A stretch of 64,000 nucleotides of DNA from an uncultured Porphyromonadaceae bacterium (GTDB taxonomy: Bacteria > Bacteroidota > Bacteroidia > Bacteroidales > Muribaculaceae), in the NCBI GenBank assembly GCA_947178305.1, contig CAMWXV010000001.1:1-64000 (forward strand), in the 5' to 3' direction. How positions within the stretch are numbered: position 1 is the first letter of the stretch; each line of letters opens with the position of its first letter. Positions 1 to 9,250 of this stretch are shown in pieces. The notes under the pieces were generated by a model that worked only from the letters and a program-made list of their open reading frames with translations, had not been told where the DNA came from and did no database searches. Made by a program: the position numbers and the translations under genes.

Positions 1-2
1 AT

Positions 3-212
3 CGCAACCATCCGATATGGGGCAAGTTCAAGACCATATACGGATTTGAAAACGGTGATTACACCTCCATTTCAAATGAAGCCAAATTTGATACCGGCAA
101 CAATGAGCCTGAAGAGTATTTCAATCTACAGGGCATGAAAGTGAGCAACCCAAAGCAAGGCAACATCTATATCCACCGACAAGGCGCAAAGGTGGAGAAA
201 GTGGCCTTATAA
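3..212 (+). CDS. C-terminal fragment of a secreted protein, truncated by the window edge; ends with the motif EEYFNLQGMKVSNPKQGNIYIHRQGAKVEKVAL
   Basis: Open frame from the window edge to TAA at 210-212. The C-terminus resembles that of the 12001-14364 protein (YYNLQGIRIDNPLRGMLLIEKKG). Confidence 0.7.
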   Translation, partial: RNHPIWGKFKTIYGFENGDYTSISNEAKFDTGNNEPEEYFNLQGMKVSNPKQGNIYIHRQGAKVEKVAL

Positions 213-235
213 CCGCTATTCATAAAATACAGCAA

Positions 236-265
236 AATGGTGCGGCTTTTAGAAGTCGCGCCATT
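236..265 (+). terminator. Hairpin terminator candidate downstream of the partial CDS
   Basis: AATGGTGCGGCTT-TTAG-AAGTCGCGCCATT: 13-bp stem with two G-U pairs. The T-tract is weak. Confidence 0.5.
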
Positions 266-353
266 ATTATGTTGATGAGCGGGTGGAAACGACATGATAT
301 GTTAAAATAGAACTAAAAAGGCGGGAGATATGTTAATTATTGGATGGATGTAT

Positions 354-361
354 TATTTTTG
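354..361 (+). promoter_or_regulatory. Bacteroidetes -7 box (TAnnTTTG) for the endonuclease I gene
   Basis: TATTTTTG, 20 nt before the ATG at 382. It lies downstream of the ORF-track ATG at 340, so it supports 382 as the start. Confidence 0.4.
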
Positions 362-381
362 TACGCTTATTTTCAACTGAT

Positions 382-2034
382 ATGAACCACAACCACCTAA
401 GAAGCATATTCGCAACATTAGTGCTGATTTGCAGCCTGGCGGCAAACGCCGACATCCCATCGGGATATTATTCGTCAATCAACGGCAAATCAGAGGCCGC
501 GCTCAAAACCGCACTCTACAATCTCATCAATCCTCATTCACAAGTGTCGTCGTATTCGGCACTGCCATCCTATTTCCAGAAAACCGATGTGTATCCCAAC
601 TCCTCACGATGGTGGGACATGTATTCTGACATACCTTTGTACGCTCCAAGTTTCTCGGGACTGAACCGCGAGCACTCGTTTCCCAAAAGCTGGTGGGGCG
701 GCACCACGACCATACCGGTGTATGTGGACTTGTTTCACCTCTACCCCTCGGAGAGCAAAGCCAATATGGCCAAGAGCAATTATCCGCTGGGCAAGGTGGT
801 GGACAACGGCTCTCAGTTCAACAACTCGGTGTGCATGGTGGGACGCGGCCAAAATTCGGGTGGAGCGGCTTATGTATTTGAGCCGGCAAACGAGTACAAA
901 GGTGACTTTGCTCGCACATATTTCTATGTGGTGACGGCATATCAGAACCTGAACTGGAAATACACATATATGGCTCAGAACGGCAATTACCCCACTCTCC
1001 AGCCTTGGGCCATAGAACTTTTGCTGCAATGGCACCGCCAAGATCCGGTGAGCGAAAAAGAGCTGCTGCGCAACGAAGCCGTATACAAGATTCAAAACAA
1101 CCGCAATCCGTTTATAGACCATCCGGATTTGGCCGAATATATATGGGGTAACAAAAAGGGAGAGGTGTTCAACGACACCAACGATCCTTCAACAGGTTCT
1201 CCCACACTGACATCTCCGGTACAAGGTATGGTACTTGATTTCGGAGAGGTGGCCTTGGGAAACACAGCCACAGCCCAGCTGTTTTTCAAAGGTGAAAAGC
1301 TCAAAGGGTACTTTGAATTCACTATCTACGGCGGAAATTACACATTCTTCAAATCCTCAGCATCCACATTGAGTGCCATAGCGGCCAACTCCACCAACGG
1401 CGCATGGGTAACGGTGACTTATACACCCACTGAAATCGGTGAACACACTGCCCGCTTTTTGGTTCAGGAAGGAGGTCTTGAAGGATCCATAGGCATAGAA
1501 CTGCGAGGCGAATGCCTTGAACGCCCGTCCTTATCCACCCTCACCGCCAATGAGGCTTCGGATGTTACCAAGCAAGGATACACCGCCAACTGGGATATTC
1601 CCGGCGAACCGGTGGACTATTACGTGATAACCCTGAAACGATACAAGGGGAGCAATGTGACCACAGAAACCATTGAGGCTGAAAACCCGGCATGGCCCAT
1701 AGACGGCTTCGAGGAGTACGACTACGATGTGTACAGTGTGCAAAGCTCGCGCCTGGGTGTGCTCTCAACGCCGTCAAATGAAATAACAGTGGCGCAGCCT
1801 GCAGGTATTGATGCCGTGCATGGTGACGAGCCGTTTGCCATAGAGTCGTATCCCGAACTGCTCCGCGTTCGCTGCTCGGGAGTTCATACCAATATGAATG
1901 TTTACGATATCACCGGTAGATTGATAATGAATGTGGCCGAGGTTACCGACAACTATGAGTTCCAGCTCCCGGCCGGTATATATATGATACGTACAGACTC
2001 TCACTTCACTCCGGTGAAAGTGATTGTACGATAA
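382..2034 (+). CDS. Secreted endonuclease I family nuclease with C-terminal Ig-like region and T9SS-type sorting domain
   Basis: Endonuclease I-type signature GLNREHSFPKSWWGG...DLFHLYPSESKANMAKSNYPLG. Signal peptide starts at MNHNHLRSIFATLVLICSLAANA. C-terminus is VYDITGRLIMN...LPAGIYMIRT. Confidence 0.85.
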   Translation: MNHNHLRSIFATLVLICSLAANADIPSGYYSSINGKSEAALKTALYNLINPHSQVSSYSALPSYFQKTDVYPNSSRWWDMYSDIPLYAPSFSGLNREHSFPKSWWGGTTTIPVYVDLFHLYPSESKANMAKSNYPLGKVVDNGSQFNNSVCMVGRGQNSGGAAYVFEPANEYKGDFARTYFYVVTAYQNLNWKYTYMAQNGNYPTLQPWAIELLLQWHRQDPVSEKELLRNEAVYKIQNNRNPFIDHPDLAEYIWGNKKGEVFNDTNDPSTGSPTLTSPVQGMVLDFGEVALGNTATAQLFFKGEKLKGYFEFTIYGGNYTFFKSSASTLSAIAANSTNGAWVTVTYTPTEIGEHTARFLVQEGGLEGSIGIELRGECLERPSLSTLTANEASDVTKQGYTANWDIPGEPVDYYVITLKRYKGSNVTTETIEAENPAWPIDGFEEYDYDVYSVQSSRLGVLSTPSNEITVAQPAGIDAVHGDEPFAIESYPELLRVRCSGVHTNMNVYDITGRLIMNVAEVTDNYEFQLPAGIYMIRTDSHFTPVKVIVR

Positions 2035-2054
2035 CAAAACTCCGATACACCACG

Positions 2055-2088
2055 GCTCGTCATAATATGCATTATGGCGAGCTTTTTT
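2055..2088 (+). terminator. Rho-independent terminator
   Basis: GCTCGTCATAAT-ATGC-ATTATGGCGAGC followed by TTTTTT. Confidence 0.8.
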
Positions 2089-2152
2089 GTATATTCTACA
2101 GTTTTTGGGGCTTATCTCATGGCATTCTGCATATTTTTTGAAAAAATTTAGC

Positions 2153-2160
2153 TAAATTTG
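2153..2160 (+). promoter_or_regulatory. -7 box for the Lrp/AsnC gene
   Basis: TAAATTTG, 23 nt upstream of the ATG at 2184. Confidence 0.5.
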
Positions 2161-2183
2161 TCACGCCTTACTTAATTACCAAC

Positions 2184-2648
2184 ATGGGAAAAATAGACAA
2201 TCTTGATAGAAAAATACTAAGCATTGTGATGAACAATGCCCGCATACCATCCAAAGAAGTAGCCGCGGAATGCGGAGTGTCACGCGCGGCCATACATCAA
2301 CGCATACAGCGCATGACCGATCTCGGCGTGATTACCGGTTCGGGCTACAATGTCAGCGCAAAACTTCTCGGATACCGCACATGCACATTCATCGGTGTGA
2401 ACCTTGAAAGCGGAGCCATGTATCACAAAGTAGTGCCGGAACTCCAAAAAATACCAGAGGTGGTGGAATGTCACTTCACAACCGGCCCATACACAATGCT
2501 CATCAAGCTTTTTGCCCGCGACAACGAGCACCTGATGGAGCTACTCAACAGTAAAATACAAACAATTCCCGGAGTTACAGGAACAGAGACTCTCATATCT
2601 CTGGATCATAGCATTCATCGCCGCTTGCCTATAAGCGATGAGCAATAG
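2184..2648 (+). CDS. Lrp/AsnC family transcriptional regulator
   Basis: N-terminal HTH (LDRKILSIVMNNARIPSKEVAAECGVSRAAIHQRIQRM) plus RAM-like ligand domain. Confidence 0.9.
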   Translation: MGKIDNLDRKILSIVMNNARIPSKEVAAECGVSRAAIHQRIQRMTDLGVITGSGYNVSAKLLGYRTCTFIGVNLESGAMYHKVVPELQKIPEVVECHFTTGPYTMLIKLFARDNEHLMELLNSKIQTIPGVTGTETLISLDHSIHRRLPISDEQ

Positions 2649-2651
2649 ACC

Positions 2652-2951
2652 ATGAATCGGATTCGGGAAGAAAAAAAAGTAGTTGAAAAGATGATACGCC
2701 TGTATTGCCGAAAAAAGGAAGGCAATGCGGTGCTTTGCAACAAGTGCGCCTCGCTGATAGAATATGCTTTTGCCCGACTTGACCGTTGCCCGTTCGGAAA
2801 CAAAAAGTCAACTTGCAAAAAGTGCAGCATACACTGCTACAAGCCTGACATGAAACAGCACATCCGCGATGTCATGCGCTGGTCGGGTCCAAGAATGATA
2901 CTTTACCATCCATGGGATGCCATAATGCATATAGTCCGGGAAATCCGTTAA
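2652..2951 (+). CDS. Nitrous oxide-stimulated promoter family protein (Cys-rich small protein)
   Basis: Recognisable pattern MIRLYCRKKE...LCNKCASLIEYAFARLDRCPFG..KSTCKKCSIHCYKPDM...RWSGPRMILYHP. Confidence 0.8.
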   Translation: MNRIREEKKVVEKMIRLYCRKKEGNAVLCNKCASLIEYAFARLDRCPFGNKKSTCKKCSIHCYKPDMKQHIRDVMRWSGPRMILYHPWDAIMHIVREIR

Positions 2952-3009
2952 CGGATTTGGGCACAACAAAAAAATTGCATAAACTATTGCAAATATAAAA
3001 AACTCTGCA

Positions 3010-3017
3010 TACCTTTG
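3010..3017 (+). promoter_or_regulatory. -7 box of the tRNA-Ala promoter
   Basis: TACCTTTG, 17 nt upstream of the mature tRNA 5' end. Confidence 0.5.
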
Positions 3018-3034
3018 CAAACACAAAAACATTC

Positions 3035-3108
3035 GGGGTATTAGCTCATCTGGCTAGAGCGCGACACTGGCAGTGTCGAGGTGAGCGGTTCGAGTCCGCT
3101 ATACTCCA
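3035..3108 (+). tRNA. tRNA-Ala(GGC)
   Basis: Cloverleaf with acceptor GGGGTAT/ATACTCC and G3:U70, anticodon loop CTGGCAG (GGC), T-loop GGTTCGAGTCC, discriminator A. The CCA end is not encoded (CCC follows). Confidence 0.93.
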
Positions 3109-3114
3109 CCCCCA

Positions 3115-3146
3115 AAAACGCCGTAAGTCAACGCTTACGGCGTTTT
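3115..3146 (+). terminator. Rho-independent terminator of tRNA-Ala
   Basis: AAAACGCCGTAAG-TCAACG-CTTACGGCGTTTT: perfect 13-bp stem. Confidence 0.85.
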
Positions 3147-3191
3147 GTATTAATAATCATAACAAATATACCCATCTCCAATATTTATTGC

Positions 3192-3199
3192 TAAATTTG
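3192..3199 (+). promoter_or_regulatory. -7 box upstream of the KilA-N gene
   Basis: TAAATTTG, with ATG at 3226. Confidence 0.45.
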
Positions 3200-3225
3200 C
3201 AATTGACACCAAAACATTAAGCATA

Positions 3226-4029
3226 ATGGCAAAAATTACCGTCCAAAATACTGAAGTAAGTGTTTTAAAGGTTAATGGAGAGGACTATATATGTCTCACA
3301 GATATGCTCCGTGCCAAGGATGGTGATTTCTTCATCACTGACTGGCTACGCAACCGCAATACTCTTGAATTTATCGGCATTTGGGAAAAAGTCTACAACC
3401 CTAATTTTAATTATGGCGAATTCGCCATAATTAGAAATCAGTCGGGTCTCAACAGTTTCAAGATAAGCGTAAAGGAATTTGTAGCCCGTACCAATGCGAT
3501 TTCATTACAAGCTAAAGCCGGACGATATGGCGGCACATACGCCCACAGGGATATTGCGTTTGAATTTGCCATGTGGATTAGCCCCGAGTTCAAAGTTTAC
3601 ATCGTAAAGGAGTTTCAAAGACTGAAATCCGAAGAACAGCGGCTTGTCGGTTGGTCGGCGAAGCGTGAGCTTTCAAAAATCAACTACCGCATACATACGG
3701 ATGCAATCAAGAAGAACCTTATCCCGGCAGAGGTTACCAAAGCTCAGGCAAGCATCATTTATGCCAATAAGGCGGATGTGCTGAATGTGGCGATGTTTGG
3801 TAATACCGCAAAGCAATGGCGCGAAGCGAATCCTAACCTGAAAGGCAACATACGCGATTATGCCACGGTAAACGAACTTATTTGCCTCTCCAATATGGAA
3901 AGCCTCAATGCCGTGTTCGTATAGCAGGGATTACCTCAATCAGAACGGCTTATCAAGCTCAATCAAATCGCCATACATCAGATGAGCGTTTTGGAGAGTG
4001 GCGACAATGACCGTAGATTACTGAAATAG
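3226..4029 (+). pseudogene. KilA-N domain protein with one in-frame amber codon (TAG 3922-3924); the same frame continues to a TAG at 4027-4029
   Basis: KilA-N-like sequence (GGTYAHRDIAFEFAMWISPEFKVYIVKEFQRLK). Reading past the TAG gives QGLPQSERLIKLNQIAIHQMSVLESGDNDRRLLK in the same frame. The ORF track stops at 3924. Confidence 0.7.
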
Positions 4030-4202
4030 GATGTTGACTATTAAATAACAAAACACCGGTGCGCGTTTCAGACAGCAAGGAATAAAAGTTGACAAAAATA
4101 GATAGATTAGATTAAATAACGATGCAAATATCATTATTTACGCTTGAATTCAACAAATTAATTATGATATTTGTAAAAACAACCTTAAATTCATACAAAA
4201 AA

Positions 4203-5099
4203 ATGAAGCGTATCTGCAATTTCATCATTGCCCTTATGTCGGTTGTGTGCATGCCATCTCATATTGCCGCAACAGAACCGATAGCCAAACATGTAGTGTT
4301 CATTGGCCTTGACGGCTGGGCAGCCAACACTTTTGAGCAATCGAATATTCCCGTGCTAAAGAAACTTGCGTCCGAGGGCGCTCTGAGTTTAAGCAAACGC
4401 AGCGTTCTGCCATCGGCCAGCGCCATAAACTGGGCATCCATATTCATGGGTGTGCCCACCGAGGTGCACGGATATCTCCAATGGGGATCCAAATCGCCCG
4501 AACTCACCCAGCCGGAAGGAGCCGTGAAAGAACATGGCATATTGCCTACAATATTTCAGGTTGCCCGCCAACAGCATCCTAATGCGAATCTTGCCCTATT
4601 TGCAGAATGGGACGGCATAAAGCATCTTGTTGACACTCTTGCCCTCAACCATTTTGAAGAGCCAAAACTTGAAGAGATGGTTTCCCGCTCCAGTGAATAT
4701 ATCATACGACACAAACCTGAACTGATAGCCATTGTCTTTGACCGTCCAGATCATCCGGGACATGACTCCGGCTGGGGGTCTCCGGAATATTATGAAATGA
4801 TGACCAAGGTGGACTCTTACATAGGAGAGATTGTTGACGCTGTTGCCAAGGCCGGCATATATGACCAAACTGTATTTGTGATAACAGGTGATCACGGAGG
4901 CATTGACACAAGACACGGAGGCACAACCATGGATGAAATGCTATCGCCATTCATAATCTCAGGCCGCGGAATCAAACATGCATACAAGATTCCGGAACTT
5001 ATAATGTCGCCCGACATAACTCCGACCATAGCTCACATACTCGGCCTCATCCCCGATAATATCTGGACAGGCCGCGCACCTCTTTCAGTATTCAAGTAA
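4203..5099 (+). CDS. Secreted alkaline phosphatase-superfamily / type I phosphodiesterase-nucleotide pyrophosphatase-like protein
   Basis: HVVFIGLDGWAANTFEQSNIP...FVITGDHGGIDTRHGG...DITPTIAHILGL. The signal peptide begins at MKRICNFIIALMSVVC, so the ORF-track start at 4122 is probably too early. Confidence 0.8.
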   Translation: MKRICNFIIALMSVVCMPSHIAATEPIAKHVVFIGLDGWAANTFEQSNIPVLKKLASEGALSLSKRSVLPSASAINWASIFMGVPTEVHGYLQWGSKSPELTQPEGAVKEHGILPTIFQVARQQHPNANLALFAEWDGIKHLVDTLALNHFEEPKLEEMVSRSSEYIIRHKPELIAIVFDRPDHPGHDSGWGSPEYYEMMTKVDSYIGEIVDAVAKAGIYDQTVFVITGDHGGIDTRHGGTTMDEMLSPFIISGRGIKHAYKIPELIMSPDITPTIAHILGLIPDNIWTGRAPLSVFK

Positions 5100-5108
5100 C
5101 CTCCACCT

Positions 5109-6155
5109 CTACTTGCCATAGGCTCGGAGCATCAGGCGTAGAGCGTAGGCGGGACGATAATGGGTGTTGTCGTAGAGCATGGTATCGCACTCCAGTTCAT
5201 AAGCCATATCGGCACTGAAATCATACACGCACTCCGGGACGAATATCTGTCGCATTAGCTGCAAATCAGCAGGGTTCAATGCCACTTTATTTCTATTTGG
5301 ACCGATTATGATTTTATAGTCCGTGCCGTGTGCCGCAAACACTTCGGCTATGCTCCGCAACGCTTCTGCCTTAACCGGCGTGATGACCGCAGGACTGACA
5401 GTCACAGTGTCCGGTGACGGAATCAACGGATATTCAGCATAAAAAGCCTGTGGATCAACTGATATAACGGAATCCCATTGCGGTATGGCCTCCTGGTTGA
5501 CCGCCGGGTCATACACTATTGGCTGCGGCTCAAAGAGAAGATTTCGGCCATTGGCATACGCCTTGCCTGTCAGCAGATAAGGTATCCAGCTTTTGAAAAA
5601 ATCAGCATTGGTGGCCGCACGAAAAAATGTGTAATGATATTTAATCCGTTCGCATAGAGATTTGTGAAGTTGCGGAGGATTCACTACTGCCGGACCGGAG
5701 GTGTTGTCACCGGCCATTATTATTGGGTCAAGTACCACAAGCGCATATCTTATAGGCTGATCAATGGAATGAAGGTACCGCACTTTGTCGGCCATGGCTG
5801 TCAGAGTTTCACCCGAAGAGTCAAAATGGTATGCACCGGCCAGTCCTGTGGTGTCGGCCAGTGATGCCCATGTGCGTGCATCATAGTAGCACGACACCGA
5901 AGACCCGAATATAAATGCGTCATAGTTCCTGCCCTCGGCCAATCTGTCGTGAAAGTTCGTTACTGTTATAAGCCCTTTATTGATTCCGACTCGCACCGGA
6001 TACTTAACCGGATCAGGCAAATAGCAATCGTAATGACCCAGCACCTTGAACGGATCTGCATTGACATACCATGCAACCGCAACAGCCACAACCGGAAGCA
6101 CCACAGCTACTGCTTTGAGCATGAACAGGAGTATTGATCGGGTTACAGCGCTCAT
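5109..6155 (-). CDS. SGNH/AlgX-like hydrolase or acyltransferase partner of MBOAT
   Basis: N-terminal TM, Ser motif FIFGSSVSCYY, C-terminal DNTHYRP Asp/His motif. Stop is adjacent to the MBOAT start region; same strand. Confidence 0.6.
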   Translation of the reverse strand: MSAVTRSILLFMLKAVAVVLPVVAVAVAWYVNADPFKVLGHYDCYLPDPVKYPVRVGINKGLITVTNFHDRLAEGRNYDAFIFGSSVSCYYDARTWASLADTTGLAGAYHFDSSGETLTAMADKVRYLHSIDQPIRYALVVLDPIIMAGDNTSGPAVVNPPQLHKSLCERIKYHYTFFRAATNADFFKSWIPYLLTGKAYANGRNLLFEPQPIVYDPAVNQEAIPQWDSVISVDPQAFYAEYPLIPSPDTVTVSPAVITPVKAEALRSIAEVFAAHGTDYKIIIGPNRNKVALNPADLQLMRQIFVPECVYDFSADMAYELECDTMLYDNTHYRPAYALRLMLRAYGK

Positions 6156-7663
6156 CAGAATTGAAAATATATAAATGTCATGTCTACCGGCTCGCTAACA
6201 ACTATCATGGCTATGCATGCCCAATAAAAAATCAATCTTTTCCATGGACTTGGGCTTATCCGCTCAAGCGCATACTCCATGTTGCGGCTACGCCACTCCA
6301 CGCACAGGGCAAGAATTCCGGGCAGAAGCCACCATGCTTTTAACAACAGTGGCCAGCGCGGTATAATCCACATCACGGCCACAATTCCCATAACTCCGCA
6401 CAGAACCATTGCTGCAATACGAGCTAATCTGTAGGTACAAAGCATTTTTGCCACGCACCACATCAGCCCGAAAGCAGAAATATATACCCAAGCATTCATG
6501 CAGCCCGCAACCAACTGACTCCATGTGTCGCACCGGAATATATAGAAACCGAAAGCCACAGCACCGAAAGTAAGAATCATATCGGGCAAATCACGGAAAC
6601 TTACAGCATTGTCCCGGCGCTTGAAGTGAAGCAATTGTTTACCCGCCACATAGACTATGGCCCAATACGCTCCCCAGGCAATAAAATTCCAAGCGGCACC
6701 GTGCCAAAGTCCGGAGAGCAAAAAAACAGCAACAGTGTTGAACGCCGTGCGAACATTCCCTTTGCGATTTCCACCAAGCGGTATATACAGATAGTCCCTG
6801 AACCAATACATAAGCGAGATATGCCACCGCCGCCAAAATTCCAATATATTGCGTGAAAAATATGGGAACCTGAAATTGGCCATAAGCTCTATGCCCAACA
6901 ATCGCGATACCCCTCGTGCTATTTCACTATAAGCGGAAAAATCGCAATAGATTTGAACGGAAAACAATACACCGGCCGCCAAAACATGGACAGGAGTGTC
7001 AAGCCCTCCGGAATACAAACGGTCAACATACAGCGCCAGCATATCGGCTACGCACACTTTCTTGAGCACACCATACAGTATCATCCTCAATCCTGATGAT
7101 GCATAACCGGAATCCCATCGGCGAAGAGCAGAGATTTGAGACAACAGTTGCGATGCTCGCTCTATAGGGCCGGCCACGAGTTGCGGGAAATATGCTATGA
7201 ACGTGGCAAATGCCACCGGATCGTAACTTGCCTTGACCCTATGCTTGTACACATCCACAGAGTATGCAATGGCTTGGAACGTGTAGAACGAAATGCCCAC
7301 CGGAAGCAACACATCTATTGTAAACCGATCCAAGTTCCACCCCACAAGGTCAAACAAACGGCCAAGATTTTCAGCAAAGAAATTAAAGTATTTGAATGCC
7401 ACCAGGATTCCGAGATTCACAACAATGTTGGCGGCGGTGAGCAAGCGTCCATAACGGCTTGTGGCTCCCAACGCGGTTACGAAGGTAGTGAATGTGGTGA
7501 GCATTATTAGCCCCAGGAACCTCCAGTCCCACCATCCATAAAACAGGTAACTCGCCCCGAGAAGCAATAGGTTTTGAACTTTTACGCTGCGCCGCAACAC
7601 CAGCCAGTAAAGTGAAAACACCACTGTAAGAAATATTGCAAACGAAATCTCGGTGAACTGCAT
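6155..7663 (-). CDS. MBOAT family O-acyltransferase (AlgI/DltB-like)
   Basis: FWRRWHISLMYWFRDYLYIPLGGNRKG...LSGLWHGAAWNFIAWG. Start moved to MQFTEISFAIFL. Confidence 0.9.
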   Translation of the reverse strand: MQFTEISFAIFLTVVFSLYWLVLRRSVKVQNLLLLGASYLFYGWWDWRFLGLIMLTTFTTFVTALGATSRYGRLLTAANIVVNLGILVAFKYFNFFAENLGRLFDLVGWNLDRFTIDVLLPVGISFYTFQAIAYSVDVYKHRVKASYDPVAFATFIAYFPQLVAGPIERASQLLSQISALRRWDSGYASSGLRMILYGVLKKVCVADMLALYVDRLYSGGLDTPVHVLAAGVLFSVQIYCDFSAYSEIARGVSRLLGIELMANFRFPYFSRNILEFWRRWHISLMYWFRDYLYIPLGGNRKGNVRTAFNTVAVFLLSGLWHGAAWNFIAWGAYWAIVYVAGKQLLHFKRRDNAVSFRDLPDMILTFGAVAFGFYIFRCDTWSQLVAGCMNAWVYISAFGLMWCVAKMLCTYRLARIAAMVLCGVMGIVAVMWIIPRWPLLLKAWWLLPGILALCVEWRSRNMEYALERISPSPWKRLIFYWACIAMIVVSEPVDMTFIYFQF

Positions 7664-7673
7664 AATATAAGTA

Positions 7674-9239
7674 TTAGAACGGCAACGAGGCAGAACCGGA
7701 CTTTGCGCCCCATGATGCACGGTCAAGATTGCGATAACCCACAGCTTCGCTCATGTGATGAGACTGTATGCAGTCAGAACCGTCAAGATCGGCTATGGTG
7801 CGTGCCACCTTTAGGATACGGTCATAGGCTCGCGCACTCATGTCGTACCGCGTCATGGCCATTTTCAACACCTCCATAGCATCAGGAGCAATGATACAAT
7901 GCTGAGCCATGAGGCGGGAATTCATCTGCGCATTGCAATGCACATGAGGTTCGGAGGCGAAACGCCGTTCCTGAATGGCTCTCGCTTTGACAACGCGGGC
8001 ACGAATGTCGGCGCTCGGCTCCCCGGCCGGAGCAGAGGCAAGCTCGTCAAACGGCACCGGAAGTATCTCCACTTGCAAATCTATGCGGTCAAGAAGCGGC
8101 CCCGAAATACGGTTGATATATTTCTGCACCGCTCCCGGAGGACAAGTGCATGATTTTGTAGGATGATTGTAGTAGCCACAAGGACACGGATTCATGGACG
8201 CAACGAGCATGAACCCTGCGGGGTAGTCCACGGAGTACTTGGCACGCGACACGGATATACATCTGTCTTCCAACGGCTGACGCATCACCTCCAACACCGA
8301 ACGTGAAAATTCAGGAAACTCATCCAAAAACAACACTCCGTTATGAGCCAACGATATTTCTCCGGGCATGGGATTGGAACCTCCTCCCACCAAAGCTACC
8401 GGCGAAATGGTGTGATGCGGCGCACGAAACGGCCGCCGGGTCATAAGCCTTGAGCCTCTGGGCAGTTTCCCGGCCACAGAATGTATCTTTGTGGTTTCCA
8501 AAGCCTCGGCAAGCGACAATGGAGGCATTATGGACGGCAATCGCTTTGCCATCATTGACTTACCGGCGCCCGGAGGCCCCACGAGCAATATATTGTGTCC
8601 TCCGGCACAAGCCACTTCAAATGCGCGCTTCACATTGGCCTGCCCTTTGACTTCATTGAAATCAAAATCCCAAGAGCATGCCTCTGCGGCAAACTCAGCC
8701 CGAGTATCAACCACCGTTGGCTCTATTGACATAGTTCCTTGCAAATAGTCAACAACCTCGGCCAACGATTCCACCCCTATCACATCCAAGTTATTGACCA
8801 CTGCGGCCTCCGTGGCATTAGCCTTGGGAAGTATCATCCCTTTATAACCTTTGGAACGTGCGAGGATAGCCATGGGCAAAGCTCCGCGAATCGGAAGAAC
8901 CGACCCATCAAGACTCAGTTCACCCATAATCATATAACCTTGCAGCGAGTCTGCCGACAGCTTCTCGGCTGCAGCCAATACCCCTATGGCTATTGGAAGA
9001 TCATAGGCGGCTCCTTCCTTGCGCACATCGGCCGGACTTAAATTCATAACCAGCCGGCGGCGTGGAAACTCCAGCCCGCTTTGCTGCATTGCGGCCATAA
9101 CACGCTGGTAACTCTCCTTGACCGCCGTGTCGGGCAGACCTACCATGGTATAGGAAAAACCTTGTTCAGCCACCACCTCAATAGTCACCGGAATAGCGTC
9201 AATACCTTGTACTGCGGCACCAAAAATTTTTACCAGCAT
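7674..9239 (-). CDS. YifB/ComM family Mg chelatase-like AAA ATPase
   Basis: LVGPPGAGKSMMAKRLPSIMPPL..., FRAPHHTISPVALVGGG, VASMNPCPCGYYNHPTKSCTC. Confidence 0.95.
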   Translation of the reverse strand: MLVKIFGAAVQGIDAIPVTIEVVAEQGFSYTMVGLPDTAVKESYQRVMAAMQQSGLEFPRRRLVMNLSPADVRKEGAAYDLPIAIGVLAAAEKLSADSLQGYMIMGELSLDGSVLPIRGALPMAILARSKGYKGMILPKANATEAAVVNNLDVIGVESLAEVVDYLQGTMSIEPTVVDTRAEFAAEACSWDFDFNEVKGQANVKRAFEVACAGGHNILLVGPPGAGKSMMAKRLPSIMPPLSLAEALETTKIHSVAGKLPRGSRLMTRRPFRAPHHTISPVALVGGGSNPMPGEISLAHNGVLFLDEFPEFSRSVLEVMRQPLEDRCISVSRAKYSVDYPAGFMLVASMNPCPCGYYNHPTKSCTCPPGAVQKYINRISGPLLDRIDLQVEILPVPFDELASAPAGEPSADIRARVVKARAIQERRFASEPHVHCNAQMNSRLMAQHCIIAPDAMEVLKMAMTRYDMSARAYDRILKVARTIADLDGSDCIQSHHMSEAVGYRNLDRASWGAKSGSASLPF

Positions 9240-9250
9240 AGCATTTTTAT

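Noticed and set aside
340-381. N-terminal extension MDGCIIFVRLFSTD of the endonuclease I ORF
   Set aside because: A likely -7 box (354-361) sits inside it, and the signal peptide starts at the ATG at 382.
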